From positions 496,001-560,000 of the forward strand of contig NZ_JANAVO010000003.1 in the NCBI RefSeq assembly GCF_024213555.1: a DNA stretch of 64,000 nt, given 5' to 3'. The notes beneath the pieces are model-generated. The model saw only the letters and a program-made list of their open reading frames with translations. It did no database searches and had not been told where the DNA came from. The translations under genes and the position numbers were made by a program. Positions 40,525 through 51,900 of the stretch are shown one piece after another. The stretch's first letter is position 1; every line of letters begins with the position of its first letter. This DNA comes from Allokutzneria sp. A3M-2-11 16. Its GTDB lineage: Bacteria; Actinomycetota; Actinomycetes; Mycobacteriales; Pseudonocardiaceae.

Positions 40525-41376
40525 TCACCGCGTCGGGTAGGAGTGGAACCCGCGGCCCGTCTTGCGCCCCAGGTGCCCCGCGCACACCAGGTCGGCCAAC
40601 AGCCTGCTCGGCGCGAAGCGCGGGTCGTTGGTGTACTCCTGGAGCACCACCAGTGAGTCCAGCACCGTGTCGAGGCCGATCAGGTCCGCCGTGGCCAGCG
40701 GTCCCATCGCGTGCCCGAGGCAGTCCTGGAAGATCTTGTCCACTGTGGACGGATCGGCGGTCTGCGCCTGGACGACGTGCGCGGCCTCGTTCACCGCGAG
40801 CAGCACAACGCGGGTGGAGACGAACTCGCGCACCACGAGGCCCTGTTTGCCGAGGTCGGCCAGCAGCGCCAGCGTCCGGTCCACGGTGTTGTCGCTGGTC
40901 AGCGCCCCCCGGACCACTTCAACCGGGCGCCTGAGCGGCGCCGGGTTCATGAAGTGGGTCGCCAGCACCCGGTCCGGCCTGCGCGTGTTCGCGGCCAACC
41001 GCTCCACCGGCACAGTCGACGTGCACGAGGCGAGCACCGCGTCCGGGCGGCACACCGCGTCCAGCTCGGCGAAGATCTTGTCCTTGAGCGCCAACCGTTC
41101 AGGGGCGCACTCGATCACGAAGCAGGCCGCGGTCAGGTCGGTGATCTCCGTCGTCCAGCGCACCAGGGCCAGCGCGTCCGGCGGCGGCGCCGACGGCAGC
41201 CTGCGCAGCTGCTTGGCCAGCCGCAGTCCCTCGCGCAGCCGGTCGATCCCGCGCGTGAGCGCCCCGGGCACCGGGTCGACCACGATCACCTCGCGGCCCG
41301 CCTCGGCCAGGCACTGCGCGATCCCCGCGCCCATCGTGCCCGCGCCGACCACCCCGATCGGCCGGGCGCCGTTCAT
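40525..41376 (-). CDS. 3-hydroxyacyl-CoA dehydrogenase family protein
   Basis: A 283-residue NAD-dependent dehydrogenase. The N-terminal Rossmann motif is GVVGAGTMGAGIAQCLAE, the catalytic His is in ATHFMNPAPLRRPVEVV (HFxNP) and the C-terminal domain ends with GRKTGRGFHSYP. These enzymes oxidise 3-hydroxybutyryl-CoA or similar, and relatives act on glyceryl-ACP in methoxymalonyl-unit pathways. It is divergent from the NRPS gene; with kal nearby it could equally serve crotonyl/3-hydroxybutyryl-CoA metabolism. The role in the biosynthetic cluster is unproven. Confidence 0.85.
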   Translation of the reverse strand: MNGARPIGVVGAGTMGAGIAQCLAEAGREVIVVDPVPGALTRGIDRLREGLRLAKQLRRLPSAPPPDALALVRWTTEITDLTAACFVIECAPERLALKDKIFAELDAVCRPDAVLASCTSTVPVERLAANTRRPDRVLATHFMNPAPLRRPVEVVRGALTSDNTVDRTLALLADLGKQGLVVREFVSTRVVLLAVNEAAHVVQAQTADPSTVDKIFQDCLGHAMGPLATADLIGLDTVLDSLVVLQEYTNDPRFAPSRLLADLVCAGHLGRKTGRGFHSYPTR

Positions 41377-41437
41377 GCCGACTCCTTCGTCACCGCAAAG
41401 TCCCTACCACGCGCATCCCGGCCGATCCAGCCTTTTC

Positions 41438-41467
41438 TTGATATGGCAAGGATATTGCGGCCATAAA
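41438..41467 (+). promoter_or_regulatory. Candidate promoter of the NRPS operon
   Basis: TTGATA (41438-41443) and CATAAA (41462-41467) with an 18-bp spacer lie in an unusually A+T-rich patch 59 bp before the NRPS start. A ribosome-binding site GGGGGAGAGG precedes ATG 41526. Motif-based inference. Confidence 0.45.
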
Positions 41468-41525
41468 GGGCGTCGATAAATTCTGTGTTCCGCGCGGTGC
41501 TCCGACCACGCTCGGGGGAGAGGGC

Positions 41526-44500
41526 ATGACTGGACTCCTGGCGCACCAACGATTCGCCGATGCCGCGGCGCGTTCGCCGGAGGACGTCGCGGTGCTGCCG
41601 GGCGCACCCGGCGATCGTCCGATGACTTTCGCCGAGTTGGACGCCCGGGTCAACGGGCTCGCGCACCGGCTCGTCGAACGCGGTGCCGGACCGGAGGACC
41701 TGGTCGGCCTCAGCCTTCGGCGTGGCCCGGGAATGGTCATCGGCGTCCTCGCGGTGCTCAAGGCCGGTGCGGCCTACGTGCCCTTCGATCCCGGGCATCC
41801 GGCCGAGCGCGTCGAGCGGCTCGCCGCGGAAGCCGGGCTGTGCGCCATGGTGACCGACCGCGACATCGCGGACGCGGGCATGCGGGCCGACGCGCCGGGA
41901 GTTTCCGTACAGCCCGAAAATTCGGCCTATCTCATGTTCACCTCGGGCTCGACGGGGCGGCCCAAGGGCGTGCTCGTCGAGCACCGCGGTCTGGCCCGCC
42001 AAGCCGACGCGTGGGACGAGCTGTACGGATTGTCGGCGGCGCCACCGCATTTGGTCTCGGTGAGCGCGTTGACCGTGGACGTGTTCTTCGCCGACGTGCT
42101 GCGCTCGGTGTGCTTCGGCGGCAGCATTGTGATCGCTCCCACGGACGTCGTCACCAGCCCGCGCGCCCTGCTGGACCTCGTGCGGCGGACCGGGGCGGAC
42201 GCGCTCGAACTGCTGCCCAGCCTGGCGAAGGCGCTGCCCGGGGAGCTCCCGCCGCTTCGGCTGGTGTCGGTGGGATCGGAGGCGTGGCACGCCGAGGACT
42301 GCCGCGAGCTGCTGGCCCGCGTCGCGCCGGGCACCACGGTGGTCAACGCCTACGGCGCGACCGAGACCATGATCGACGCCTGTGTTGCCAGACCGGAAAC
42401 GGATTCACTCGGCTCGGTCGTCCCCGTCGGCCGACCGGTCTCGGGAAGCGCCGTGTACGTGCTTGGAGTCGATCTCAAGGCAGCTGAGACCGGTGAGATC
42501 TATGTCGGCGGGGAAGGGTTGGCGCGGGGGTACCACCGGCTGCCCGCGCTGACCGCGGAGCGTTTCGTCGCCGACCCGTTCGCCGGGCCGGGCGCGCGCA
42601 TGTACCGCACCGGTGACCTGGGCCGGATTCGCCCGGACGGCCAGCTCGAAGTGCTCGGCCGCGCCGACGACCAGGTGAAGGTCCGGGGGTTCCGCGTCGA
42701 GCCGGGCGAGATCGAGAACGCTCTCCTCGCGCACCCGGCCGTGACGCGGGCGGCCGTCCTCGTGCGGGACCGGCGGCTCGTCGGCTACGTGGTCCCCGAG
42801 GTTCCGGATCTCCGCGAGTTCCTCCGGGCGCGGCTGCCGGGTCACATGGTTCCCGCCGTGATCGTCGGTCTGGACGAGTTCCCGTTGCTGTCCTCGGGGA
42901 AGGTCGACCGGCGGGCCCTTCCCACGCCCGCCATGTCATCGTCGACGCCGCCGAGAACGCCACGCGAGCGCGCTGTCGCGGAGATCTGGCAGGACGTCCT
43001 CGGCGTGCCGGAGATCGGGATACACGACGACTTCGTGGAGCTGGGCGGGGATTCCCTGCTGGGCATGCAGATCATCGCCCGGCTCGGCATCTCGGCTCCG
43101 GTTCGGGCCTTGTTCGAGCGCCCCACCGTCGCCGAGTTCGCCGCCGCCGACTTCTCCTCGCTCGGTGAACCGATCGAGGCACGTGGTGATCTACTTCCGC
43201 TTTCCTTTGCCCAGCAACGGTTGTGGTTCCTCCACGAGTACTCGCCGGGGCCGGAGTACAACCTCAGCATCGGCCTGCGGTTCACCGGCGAAGTGGACGT
43301 CGACGCGCTGCGCGAGGCGGTGAACCGGCTCGTCGAACGGCACGAGTCGCTGCGCACGACCTTCGACGCAGTGGATGGTCGGGGCGTCCAAATCGTCCAT
43401 CCGCCTTCGCCTGTGGAGCTTGAGGTCGGCGAAGCGGACCCGGGCCAGGTGTTCGACCTTCGCAGCGGTCCGTTGTTCCGCGCGCGGCTCGTCGAGCCGG
43501 ATCTGCTCGTGCTGACGATGCACCACATCATCTCGGACGGATGGTCGATCACGGTTCTGCTGGAGGATCTGCGCGACTGCTACGAGAGGCGAGTTGTTCC
43601 TTCTACCGCACGGTATGCGGACTATGTGGTGTGGCAACGGGAACGCGCGGACGGCGATGTCGGCTACTGGCGGGAGAAGCTGGCCGAGCCCACGGCGCTG
43701 GAGCTGCCCACCGATCGGCCTCGACCCGCGACTCCGAGCGGAGCCGGGGGCACGCGGACTGCGACCATTCCGGCTGCCGGACTGCGGGAGTTGGCGCGAG
43801 CCAACGGGACCACGCTCTTCACGACCTTGATCGCGGCAACCAAGGTCCTGCTCGCCCGGCATTGCGGACAGGACGACGTGCTGCTCGGCACCGCCGTCGC
43901 GGGCCGGGATCGCCCGGAGTGGGAACGCGTGGTCGGGTTCTTCGCCGGGACGGTCGCCCTGCGGTCCACAGTAGACGGATCGCAGCCGTTCGACGCCTTC
44001 GTCGGTGATGTCCGGCAGACTGTGCTCGACGCGATGGCGCACTCCGACGTCCCGTTCGAGCGAGTGGTGGACGAGCTTGCGCCACAACGTGATCCCGGCC
44101 GCGTCCCACTGCTTCAAGCGCTGGCGGTGATGCGCGCGTCCGCGCCGGTCACGTGGGAGCTGCCCGGACTCAGCGCGGTCGAGGTCGACCTGCCGATGGT
44201 GTCCGCGAGCTTCGACCTCGTGCTGGAGTTCCAGGAGGTCGGCGAGGAGATCCGGGTCTTCGCGAACTACGACGCCGACCTGTTCGACCCGGCCACAGTG
44301 GACAGGATGCTGGCGCGGCTCGGGGTTCTCGTCGACGGTGTGATCGCGGAGCCGTCGCGGCCGCTCGGCGACCTGCCGTTGCTGCCCCCGGCCGAGCGTC
44401 GTCAGGTCGAGGCCGACTGGAACGCGACGGGCACGGACGAAGAGGGCAGTGGCCTCGCGCACGAGCGGTTCGAGTCGTGGGTGCGGTCGGCACCGGACGT

Positions 44501-47500
44501 GTGCGCGGTGATCCACGGGTCCGCGCGGATGAGCTACGCCGAGCTGGATCGACGCGCGAACTTCTTGGCGCACAAGCTGATCGCGCGGGGCGTTGGGCCG
44601 GAGGCGCTGGTCGGCGTCTGCCTGGAGCGCGGAGTCGATCTCGCGGTCGGCGTGCTGGCGGTGCTCAAGGCGGGTGGCGTCTTCGTTCCGCTCGACCCGG
44701 ACTACCCCGCCGATCGGCTGGCGTTCATGATCGCTGACTCCGACGCCGCAGTGCTCGTGTCGACCGTAGAACTGGCCCCGCGCTTGCCCGTGCACTCGGC
44801 GGAAGTCGTCTTCGTGACGGACGAAGTCTCGGACAACTCGCCGAAGACCTTTGTACAGCCGGACAATCTGGCCTACGTCGTCTACACGTCGGGCTCGACC
44901 GGTCGGCCCAAGGCGGCGATGATCTCGCACAGATCGCTGTGCAACAGCGCGATGGACGGCCGCCGCCGGTGGGAGCTCGGGCCGGACAGCCGGGTCCTGC
45001 TGCACCTTTCCGTCAGCTTCGACGGCGGGGTGTGGGCGTTGATGACACCGCTGTTGTCCGGGGCGACCGTGTCGATGAGCCGCGCGGGGGAGATCGACTT
45101 CGCCGAGCAGGTGCGGCAGGACCAGGTCACCGTGGTCGCGCTGCCACCCGCCTTGCTGTCCACTGTGGACCCTTCGAGGGTGCCGAGTCTGCGCTCCGTG
45201 CTCGCCGGGGGTGAGCTGTGCACCGCCGAGCTGGCCGGGCGGTGGCTCGGGCCGAACCGCGAGTTCGTCAACATCTACGGGCCGTGCGAGGCCACGCTGA
45301 TCTCCACGACCATGCGGATCACCAAGAGGGAGCAGCGCGGTAGCGCTCCGATCGGCCGCCCCATCGCCAACATGCGGCACCACGTGCTGGACAGCAGGCT
45401 CCGCCCCGCGCCGGTGGGCGTGACCGGCGAGTTGTACCTCGCGGGTGCAGGAGTGGGGCGTGGGTACTTCAACCGGCCCGGCGGAACCGCGGAGCGGTTC
45501 GTCGCGAACCCCTTTGGCAACCCGGGATCGCGGATGTACCGGACCGGTGATCTGGTGCGGTGGTTGCCGGACGGCACGTGCGAGTTCGTCGGCCGCGTCG
45601 ACGACCAGGTGAAGGTGCGGGGTTTCCGCGTTGAGCCGGGTGAGATCGAGTCCGCGCTGCTGGACCTTCCCGGCGTGCATCAGGCCACTGTGATCGTCCA
45701 CAAGGGACGGTTAGTGGCTTATGTCGTCTCGGAGCGGACCGATCTCCGGGCCGATCTCGCTCAGCGGTTGCCCGGTTATCTCGTGCCCCAGGTGTTCGTC
45801 CCGCTCGACGAGATTCCGCGGACCCCGAATGACAAGGTGGACCGGAAGGCGCTGCCGGAGCCCGTGTTCGCCGCCGACTCGGAGCACGTGGAGCCGCGCA
45901 CACCGGAAGAGCGGACGCTCGCGGAGATCTGGGCGGACGTGCTGGGCGTGGACCGGGTGGGCGTCGAGGACAACTTCTTCGAGCTGGGCGGGGACTCCAT
46001 CCAGAGCATTCGCGTAGTGGCCAAGGCGCATGAGGCCGGACTGCGGATCACCACCAAGGACCTGTTCCTGGTACAGAAGATCAGTGGCCTGGACGTCCGT
46101 CCGGTCGAGGCGTGGACGCAGAAGAGTACAGAGGACACTTATCCGCTCACGCCGATGCAGAAGGGTTTGCTCTACGACTCCCTCGCGGGCGGCGATGTGG
46201 ATGTTTACGCGATGCGGGTCGCCCTGACTCTCGAAGGCGTCACTGACGAGCACGTCCTCGGGCGCGCCTGGCAGGTGGTCGTCGATCGCATTCCCACGCT
46301 GCGCAGCACAGTGCACTGGGAGGATCGCGACGAGCCCGTCCAGGTCGTGCATCCTAAGGTCGAGCTTCCGATCGAGTACGTGGACGACGCTTCCCACGTG
46401 CTCGAACGCGACCGGACGCGGAGCTTGGACCTGCGCGTGGCGCCGCCGATGCGCATCACCATTGCCAGGCTCGACGAGCGGCGCGTGTACGTGCTCTGGA
46501 CGACGCACCACCTGTTCATGGACGGGTGGAGCCTGTCCGAAGTGTTGGGCGATGTGCTTGCCGCATATGGCGAACTGGTCGAAGGGCGCGAGCCCACCGT
46601 GGTGCCGAGGACGCCGTTCCGGGACTATGCAGCGTGGCTCAGCAGCCGTTCCCACGACGTGGCGCATTGGCGCGAACGACTGGCGGGCTGTACATCGACT
46701 CCGTTGCCGTATGACCGCAAACCCGTTGCTGGACATCGCATTCGATCGATCGGGAAGCTGACCGCCGAAGTGCCGGTCGAGCCGATCCGTGAGTTCGCGC
46801 GGCGGCACCACATCACCGTGAACACGGTTGTCCAGGGCGCCTGGGCGCTGTTGCTGGCGCGGCACTCCGGCTCGGATGACGTGGTGTTCGGGAGTGCTGT
46901 GTCGACCCGTCCGGCCGATCTGCCCGGCGCGGAGACAGTGATCGGGTTGCTGCTCAACACCATTCCAGTTCGCGTCCGGATCGACGATCGGTCGGTGCTG
47001 GACTGGTTGACAGAGTTGCAGCGGCGACACGTGACCGATCGCGAGGTCGACTTCGAGCAGAGGGCCGGGCTGTTCGACTCGGCGATGTCATTTGGCGATC
47101 TGCCGGAGGATGCGGAGGATATCGCCGAGGGCGGAGTACGGGTGGCGCACGTCGATGGTGACGATACGACGAGTTATCCGTTGAGCCTCAACGCCCGGAG
47201 CGCCGACAACCTCTTCCTCCGGCTCGTCTACGACCGCGAGCTGTTCGACGAGTCGACCGCGCGGTTGTTGCTGGAGCAACTGTCCACTGTGGTGGGTGAG
47301 CTGATCGCAGCACCCGATCGCTCGCTGGCCGAGGTGCCGCTGTCCAGGTCCGTTGCGGTTCTCGACGGCGGACCGGGCGCCGAGCCGGTCTGCGCGCAAT
47401 CGTTGTTCACCGCTCGGGATGGCGTGGCGTGGGAGTTCGACGAAGGGTCGATGAGCTATGCGGAGCTGGACGCGAAGGCCAACCGAGTCGCGCATCACCT

Positions 47501-48980
47501 GATCGGCCGGGGCGTCGGGCCGGAGGTACTGGTCGGGGTCGGCATGGCGCCGGGCGTGGACTGGGTGGTGGCGATCCTCGCGGTGCTGAAGGCGGGCGGG
47601 GCGTTCGTGCCGCTGGACCCCGCGCTTCCGCCGGACCGCATCAAGTGGATCACCGAGAACGCCGGGATCACCTTGGTGCTCAACGATATCAACGGGCTGG
47701 CCACCGGGTCGGGAACAGCGCCGAAGGTCGATGTCTCGGTGGACAACCCGGCCTACGTGATTTACACGTCGGGGTCTACGGGCACCCCGAAGGGGGTGGT
47801 AGTCACGCATCGCGGCGTGCACAGCATGGTTGCGGCGCAACGCGCGCAGTTCGACGTCCGCCCGGGCTCGCGCGTCCTCCGGTTCGCGGCTCCGGGTTTT
47901 GACGCGGCCTTCTGGGAGCTGGCCATGGCGCTGTTCACCGGGGCCACTTTGGTTGCTGAAGAGCCGACCCACATGACGCTGCCGCCGAGCGCGCTCGCCG
48001 TGATGGGGTCGGTCCCCTCGGGGGCCACGGTCATCGTGGCCGGAGAGGCGTGCCCACCGTCCCTTGTGGACAGCTGGTCGACAGGGCGCCGGATGGTCAA
48101 CGCCTACGGACCGACCGAGTCGACGGTGTGCGCGACGATGACCGGGCCGCTGTCACCGGGCGACGCAGTGGGCATCGGTGTGCCGCTTCCGGGGACGCGG
48201 GCGTACGTCCTGGATGCCTCGCTGCGGCCGTGCGCCGAAGGGATTCCTGGCGAGCTGTTCCTAGCCGGAGTTGGCTTGGCCAGGGGATATTTGGCCGATT
48301 TCGCCCGCACGGCGGAGCGCTTCGTCGCTGATCCGTTCGGGCCGCCCGGAACACGGATGTACCGCACGGGCGACCGCGCGCGGTGGTTCGGAGCACGCCT
48401 TGAATTCATCGGGCGCAGCGACGAGCAGGTCAAGGTGCGCGGTTTCCGCGTGGAGCCCGGCGAGGTCGAGGCCGCTTTGACCAGGCATCCCAAGGTGGTC
48501 CAAGCCGCGGTGAGCGCGGTCGGTGAAGGCGCTGCGCGGCGGCTGGTCGCCCATGTCGCGGCCGTAGGAGTCGCGGCGGACGAGCTCCGTGACTTCCTCG
48601 GCGGGCAGCTGCCGGAGTACCTGGTGCCGTCGGAGTTCGTGATCCTGGAGCGCTTGCCGGTGACCGTCAACGGGAAGGTCGAGCGCGCCGCGCTGCCACA
48701 GGCGTGGAGCAGGGCGGAAGCGAACATGGTGCGGCCGCGCACCGACGCCGAGCGGGTGGTCGCCGCGATCTGGGCCGATCTGCTGGAACGGCCGGAGATC
48801 GGGGTACGGGAGAAGTTCTTCGAGGCTGGGGGTTCTTCGTTGACGGTACTGGAGCTGGTCAACCGCTTGAGAGCGGCCGGGGCGGGCGAGGTGACCGTTG
48901 CGGAGTTGCTAGAACGGTCCACTGTGGAGTCCATGGCGCTCCTGCTCGCGCCTTCCGACGACGGGGACCACGAGCTGTGA
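41526..48980 (+). CDS. Trimodular non-ribosomal peptide synthetase (A-T-C-A-T-C-A-T)
   Basis: A 2484-residue NRPS. Module 1 has A (residues ~1-470, [20 protein letters not shown]) and T (LGGDSL, Ser510), with no starter C domain, so it loads the first amino acid. Module 2: C (HHIISDG, His667 as second His), A ([10 protein letters not shown] from 1120), T (LGGDSIQS, Ser1491). Module 3: C (HHLFMDG, His1662), A ([11 protein letters not shown] from 2080), T (AGGSSL, Ser2438). No epimerase or methyltransferase is embedded. The third A domain is ~20 residues shorter than its siblings between the A3 and A5 motifs. Its specificity pocket reads like GrsA-Phe (D-A-W-T-I-A-A-V-C-K by my hand alignment), so an aromatic residue is possible; the others are not assignable. 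It overlaps the PKS-NRPS gene by GTGA. Confidence 0.95.
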   Translation: MTGLLAHQRFADAAARSPEDVAVLPGAPGDRPMTFAELDARVNGLAHRLVERGAGPEDLVGLSLRRGPGMVIGVLAVLKAGAAYVPFDPGHPAERVERLAAEAGLCAMVTDRDIADAGMRADAPGVSVQPENSAYLMFTSGSTGRPKGVLVEHRGLARQADAWDELYGLSAAPPHLVSVSALTVDVFFADVLRSVCFGGSIVIAPTDVVTSPRALLDLVRRTGADALELLPSLAKALPGELPPLRLVSVGSEAWHAEDCRELLARVAPGTTVVNAYGATETMIDACVARPETDSLGSVVPVGRPVSGSAVYVLGVDLKAAETGEIYVGGEGLARGYHRLPALTAERFVADPFAGPGARMYRTGDLGRIRPDGQLEVLGRADDQVKVRGFRVEPGEIENALLAHPAVTRAAVLVRDRRLVGYVVPEVPDLREFLRARLPGHMVPAVIVGLDEFPLLSSGKVDRRALPTPAMSSSTPPRTPRERAVAEIWQDVLGVPEIGIHDDFVELGGDSLLGMQIIARLGISAPVRALFERPTVAEFAAADFSSLGEPIEARGDLLPLSFAQQRLWFLHEYSPGPEYNLSIGLRFTGEVDVDALREAVNRLVERHESLRTTFDAVDGRGVQIVHPPSPVELEVGEADPGQVFDLRSGPLFRARLVEPDLLVLTMHHIISDGWSITVLLEDLRDCYERRVVPSTARYADYVVWQRERADGDVGYWREKLAEPTALELPTDRPRPATPSGAGGTRTATIPAAGLRELARANGTTLFTTLIAATKVLLARHCGQDDVLLGTAVAGRDRPEWERVVGFFAGTVALRSTVDGSQPFDAFVGDVRQTVLDAMAHSDVPFERVVDELAPQRDPGRVPLLQALAVMRASAPVTWELPGLSAVEVDLPMVSASFDLVLEFQEVGEEIRVFANYDADLFDPATVDRMLARLGVLVDGVIAEPSRPLGDLPLLPPAERRQVEADWNATGTDEEGSGLAHERFESWVRSAPDVCAVIHGSARMSYAELDRRANFLAHKLIARGVGPEALVGVCLERGVDLAVGVLAVLKAGGVFVPLDPDYPADRLAFMIADSDAAVLVSTVELAPRLPVHSAEVVFVTDEVSDNSPKTFVQPDNLAYVVYTSGSTGRPKAAMISHRSLCNSAMDGRRRWELGPDSRVLLHLSVSFDGGVWALMTPLLSGATVSMSRAGEIDFAEQVRQDQVTVVALPPALLSTVDPSRVPSLRSVLAGGELCTAELAGRWLGPNREFVNIYGPCEATLISTTMRITKREQRGSAPIGRPIANMRHHVLDSRLRPAPVGVTGELYLAGAGVGRGYFNRPGGTAERFVANPFGNPGSRMYRTGDLVRWLPDGTCEFVGRVDDQVKVRGFRVEPGEIESALLDLPGVHQATVIVHKGRLVAYVVSERTDLRADLAQRLPGYLVPQVFVPLDEIPRTPNDKVDRKALPEPVFAADSEHVEPRTPEERTLAEIWADVLGVDRVGVEDNFFELGGDSIQSIRVVAKAHEAGLRITTKDLFLVQKISGLDVRPVEAWTQKSTEDTYPLTPMQKGLLYDSLAGGDVDVYAMRVALTLEGVTDEHVLGRAWQVVVDRIPTLRSTVHWEDRDEPVQVVHPKVELPIEYVDDASHVLERDRTRSLDLRVAPPMRITIARLDERRVYVLWTTHHLFMDGWSLSEVLGDVLAAYGELVEGREPTVVPRTPFRDYAAWLSSRSHDVAHWRERLAGCTSTPLPYDRKPVAGHRIRSIGKLTAEVPVEPIREFARRHHITVNTVVQGAWALLLARHSGSDDVVFGSAVSTRPADLPGAETVIGLLLNTIPVRVRIDDRSVLDWLTELQRRHVTDREVDFEQRAGLFDSAMSFGDLPEDAEDIAEGGVRVAHVDGDDTTSYPLSLNARSADNLFLRLVYDRELFDESTARLLLEQLSTVVGELIAAPDRSLAEVPLSRSVAVLDGGPGAEPVCAQSLFTARDGVAWEFDEGSMSYAELDAKANRVAHHLIGRGVGPEVLVGVGMAPGVDWVVAILAVLKAGGAFVPLDPALPPDRIKWITENAGITLVLNDINGLATGSGTAPKVDVSVDNPAYVIYTSGSTGTPKGVVVTHRGVHSMVAAQRAQFDVRPGSRVLRFAAPGFDAAFWELAMALFTGATLVAEEPTHMTLPPSALAVMGSVPSGATVIVAGEACPPSLVDSWSTGRRMVNAYGPTESTVCATMTGPLSPGDAVGIGVPLPGTRAYVLDASLRPCAEGIPGELFLAGVGLARGYLADFARTAERFVADPFGPPGTRMYRTGDRARWFGARLEFIGRSDEQVKVRGFRVEPGEVEAALTRHPKVVQAAVSAVGEGAARRLVAHVAAVGVAADELRDFLGGQLPEYLVPSEFVILERLPVTVNGKVERAALPQAWSRAEANMVRPRTDAERVVAAIWADLLERPEIGVREKFFEAGGSSLTVLELVNRLRAAGAGEVTVAELLERSTVESMALLLAPSDDGDHEL

Positions 48981-51900
48981 GCATCGCGATCATCGGTGTC
49001 GGCCTTGCGTTGCCGGACGCGGACAGCCTGGACGCCCTGCACGCCAACCTCTTCTGCGGCCACAGCAGCGTCCGCGCCCCGAGTGCGGAGCGCGCGCTGC
49101 ACTCGAACGGCGCCGCCTACGCCGAACTCGGCTACCTCGACCGGATCGACCTGTTCGACCACCGGTTCTTCGGGATCTCCCGCCGCGAGGCCGAACTCAT
49201 GGACCCGCACCAGCGGATGAGCCTCCAGCTGGTGCACGCCGCGATCGAGAACGCGGGGTACGCGCCCGGTGCGCTGCGCGGCTCCCGAACCGCGGTGATC
49301 ATCAGCGCGCCGCGTTCGGACTACCCCAGCTCGGAAGACGAGCCGCAAAGCATTCTGGGCACCCTCGCGTCCGCGGCGGCGGCCAGGATCGCGTACCTGT
49401 TCGACCTCCGTGGACCGGTGAAGGTCGTCGACACGGCGTGCAGCGGCAGCCTGGTCGCGCTCGCCGCGGCCGTGCAGGAACTGCGCAGCGGTCGCGTCGA
49501 TCTCGCCGTCTCGGGTGGGTTGAGCGTGCAGACGTCGTTGCCGGAGCAGGACTACGAGCTGCGCGGAGTGCTGTCGAGCAGCGGCCGGTGCCGTCCGTTC
49601 GACGCCGGAGCCGATGGCGCGGTCGGTGGCGAGGGCGGTGGGTTCGTGCTGCTCAAGCGGTTGTCGGCGGCGCTGGCCGATGGCGACCACATCCATGGCG
49701 TGCTGCGCGGGATCGCCGTGAACCACAACGGGTTCCGGGCGACGAACATGGGTGCTCCGGATCAGAACGCGCAGGCCGAGGTGATCACGGCGGCGTGGCG
49801 CGATGCCGGAGTGGACGCGGTCGAGCACGTGGAGTGCCATGGCTCGGGGACTTCTCTCGGTGACGTCGTGGAGATCGCGGGACTGCGTCGCGGGCTGGGT
49901 GATGCGGAGTGCACGGTCGGCGCGGTGAAGTCGAACCTCGGGCACCTGGACCACGCGTCGGGCATGGCGGGCCTGTTCAAGATCCTGGCGGGCGCCCGGC
50001 ACGACGCGCGGTACGCGACGGTCAACTTCGAGACGCCCAACCCGATGATCGACTTCGGTGATCGCGTGCGGGTGAGCACCGAGTCGGGTGCGGGAGCACC
50101 ACAGCTGTCCGGGCTGAGTTCGTTCGGCCTCACCGGGACCAACGCGCACGCGGTGGTCGAGTGCCCTGCCGCCCGGCCGGTTTTCGAAGGCTTCGGGCCT
50201 CAGCTGATCACGCTGTCGGCGAAGACCCCGGAGTCGTTCGCGCGGTACTGGACGCGGTTGCGGGAGTCGCTGGACGGTGATCTGGCGTCGATCGCCCACG
50301 TGCTGAACCGCGGCCGGGATGATCACCCGTATCGTCGTGCGTACATTGTGGACAGTGCGACCGAACTGGTCGAACGTTTTCAGACCCCGGCGGAGCCGGT
50401 CAGCCCGCGGCCCGTCGTGTTCCTGTTCTCCGGCGACGCCTTCCCGGCTGATGTGGTCCGGCGGCAATACGAACTGGCGACACAGCTCCGCGCGCTCGGC
50501 GTTTCTGAGAGCCGGATGGTGGGTTCGGCCGGAGGCAACCTCGCCGTTCGTGTCCTTCGTGGACAGTTGGCCCTCGATGCCGCGCAGGACGTCGAGCCCA
50601 GCGATGAGGTCAACCTCGCCGGGCTCGAACGGGCGGTTCGGGGATTCCTCGACGACAACGCCGTGCTCGTCGAGATCGGACCGGACGGAGTGCTGTCGAG
50701 GCGGATCGCCGAGCTGGTGCCCGACCTGCCCATCGTGACCCTTGCCGAAGGTCCGCTTCAAGCCGTGGCGCAGCTCTACGAACTGGGCGTGACGATCGAT
50801 TGGGAGCGGCATTACGAGGGCGCGAGAATCCCGCGCATCGAGCTACCGGGCACGGTGTTCGAGCCGGTCTCGTGCTGGACCACGGGGACCGCCGCTCCGG
50901 CGCCGACTGCATCGAAGGGGGTGGAGGAGTGGGTGATCGACCGGTGGCGCCAGCTGCTCAAGGCCGATGACGTGCACGCGGGTTCCAACTACTTCGAGCT
51001 GGGCGGAACCTCGATCGCGGGCATCACGGTACTTCGCGAGGTCGAGCAGCACTTCGGTGTCCCGCTGGCCTTCGCCGATCTCTACGAGCACCCGACCGCG
51101 CGGAAGCTCGCGGCGCTGATCGAGCAGCGAACATCCGTTGTGGACAGTTCTGAGTGGACGATTCCGCTGCTGGAGCGCGGCGGCCGGTTGCCGTTGTCCT
51201 TCAACCAGGAACAGCTGTGGTACTTGGACCGGCTGAACCCGGGCTCGCCGCTCTACAACATTCCGGCTGACCTCCGATACCGCGGTCCGCTCGACGTCGA
51301 CGTGCTGCGCGCGGCGCTGCGGGACTTCGCCCAGCGGCACGAGGTACTGCGGACTCGGATTCCCGACGATGACGGGTTGCCGTACGTGGTGGCCGATCAC
51401 GCCGGACCCGACCTGCGGATCGTGGATGTCGGCTCCGAGGACGACCTGCGCCGGGCGATGGACGACGATGCTCGGCAGCCGTTCGACCTGGCGACTGGGC
51501 CGCTGGCGCGCACGACGCTGTTCCGGTTGACGCCGGAGGACCACGTGTTGCAGGTGACGTGGCACCACATCGTGTTCGACGGGTGGACTCCGGCGATCTT
51601 CCTGCGGGATCTGTCAGAGCTCTACCAGTCCAGAGTGGACGGACGCGCTCCAAAGCTGCCTTCGCTGCCGGTGCAGTACGCGGATTTCGCGGCCTGGCAA
51701 CGATCCGTGCTCCAGGGTGAGCGGCTGCGGGAAGGGCTGCGGTACTGGGAGAGCACCCTCGCTGACATCCGCGCTCGTGAGTTGCCGCTGGATCGGCCGC
51801 GCCCGGAGGTCCAGTCGTTCGCGGGTGGCCTGCTGGAGTTCGTGCTCGACCCGGACGATGCCGTGCGGTTGCGCGAGTTCAGCAAGGCACAGGGCGTGAC

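Noticed and set aside
43191-45701. 836-codon open frame on the minus strand opposite the NRPS, and similar long antisense frames (48104-50812, 51614-53083, 53885-55732)
   Set aside because: Their composition (Arg/His/Asp-rich, no domains) is that of antisense shadows of G+C-rich genes; the plus strand has clear NRPS/PKS motifs throughout.
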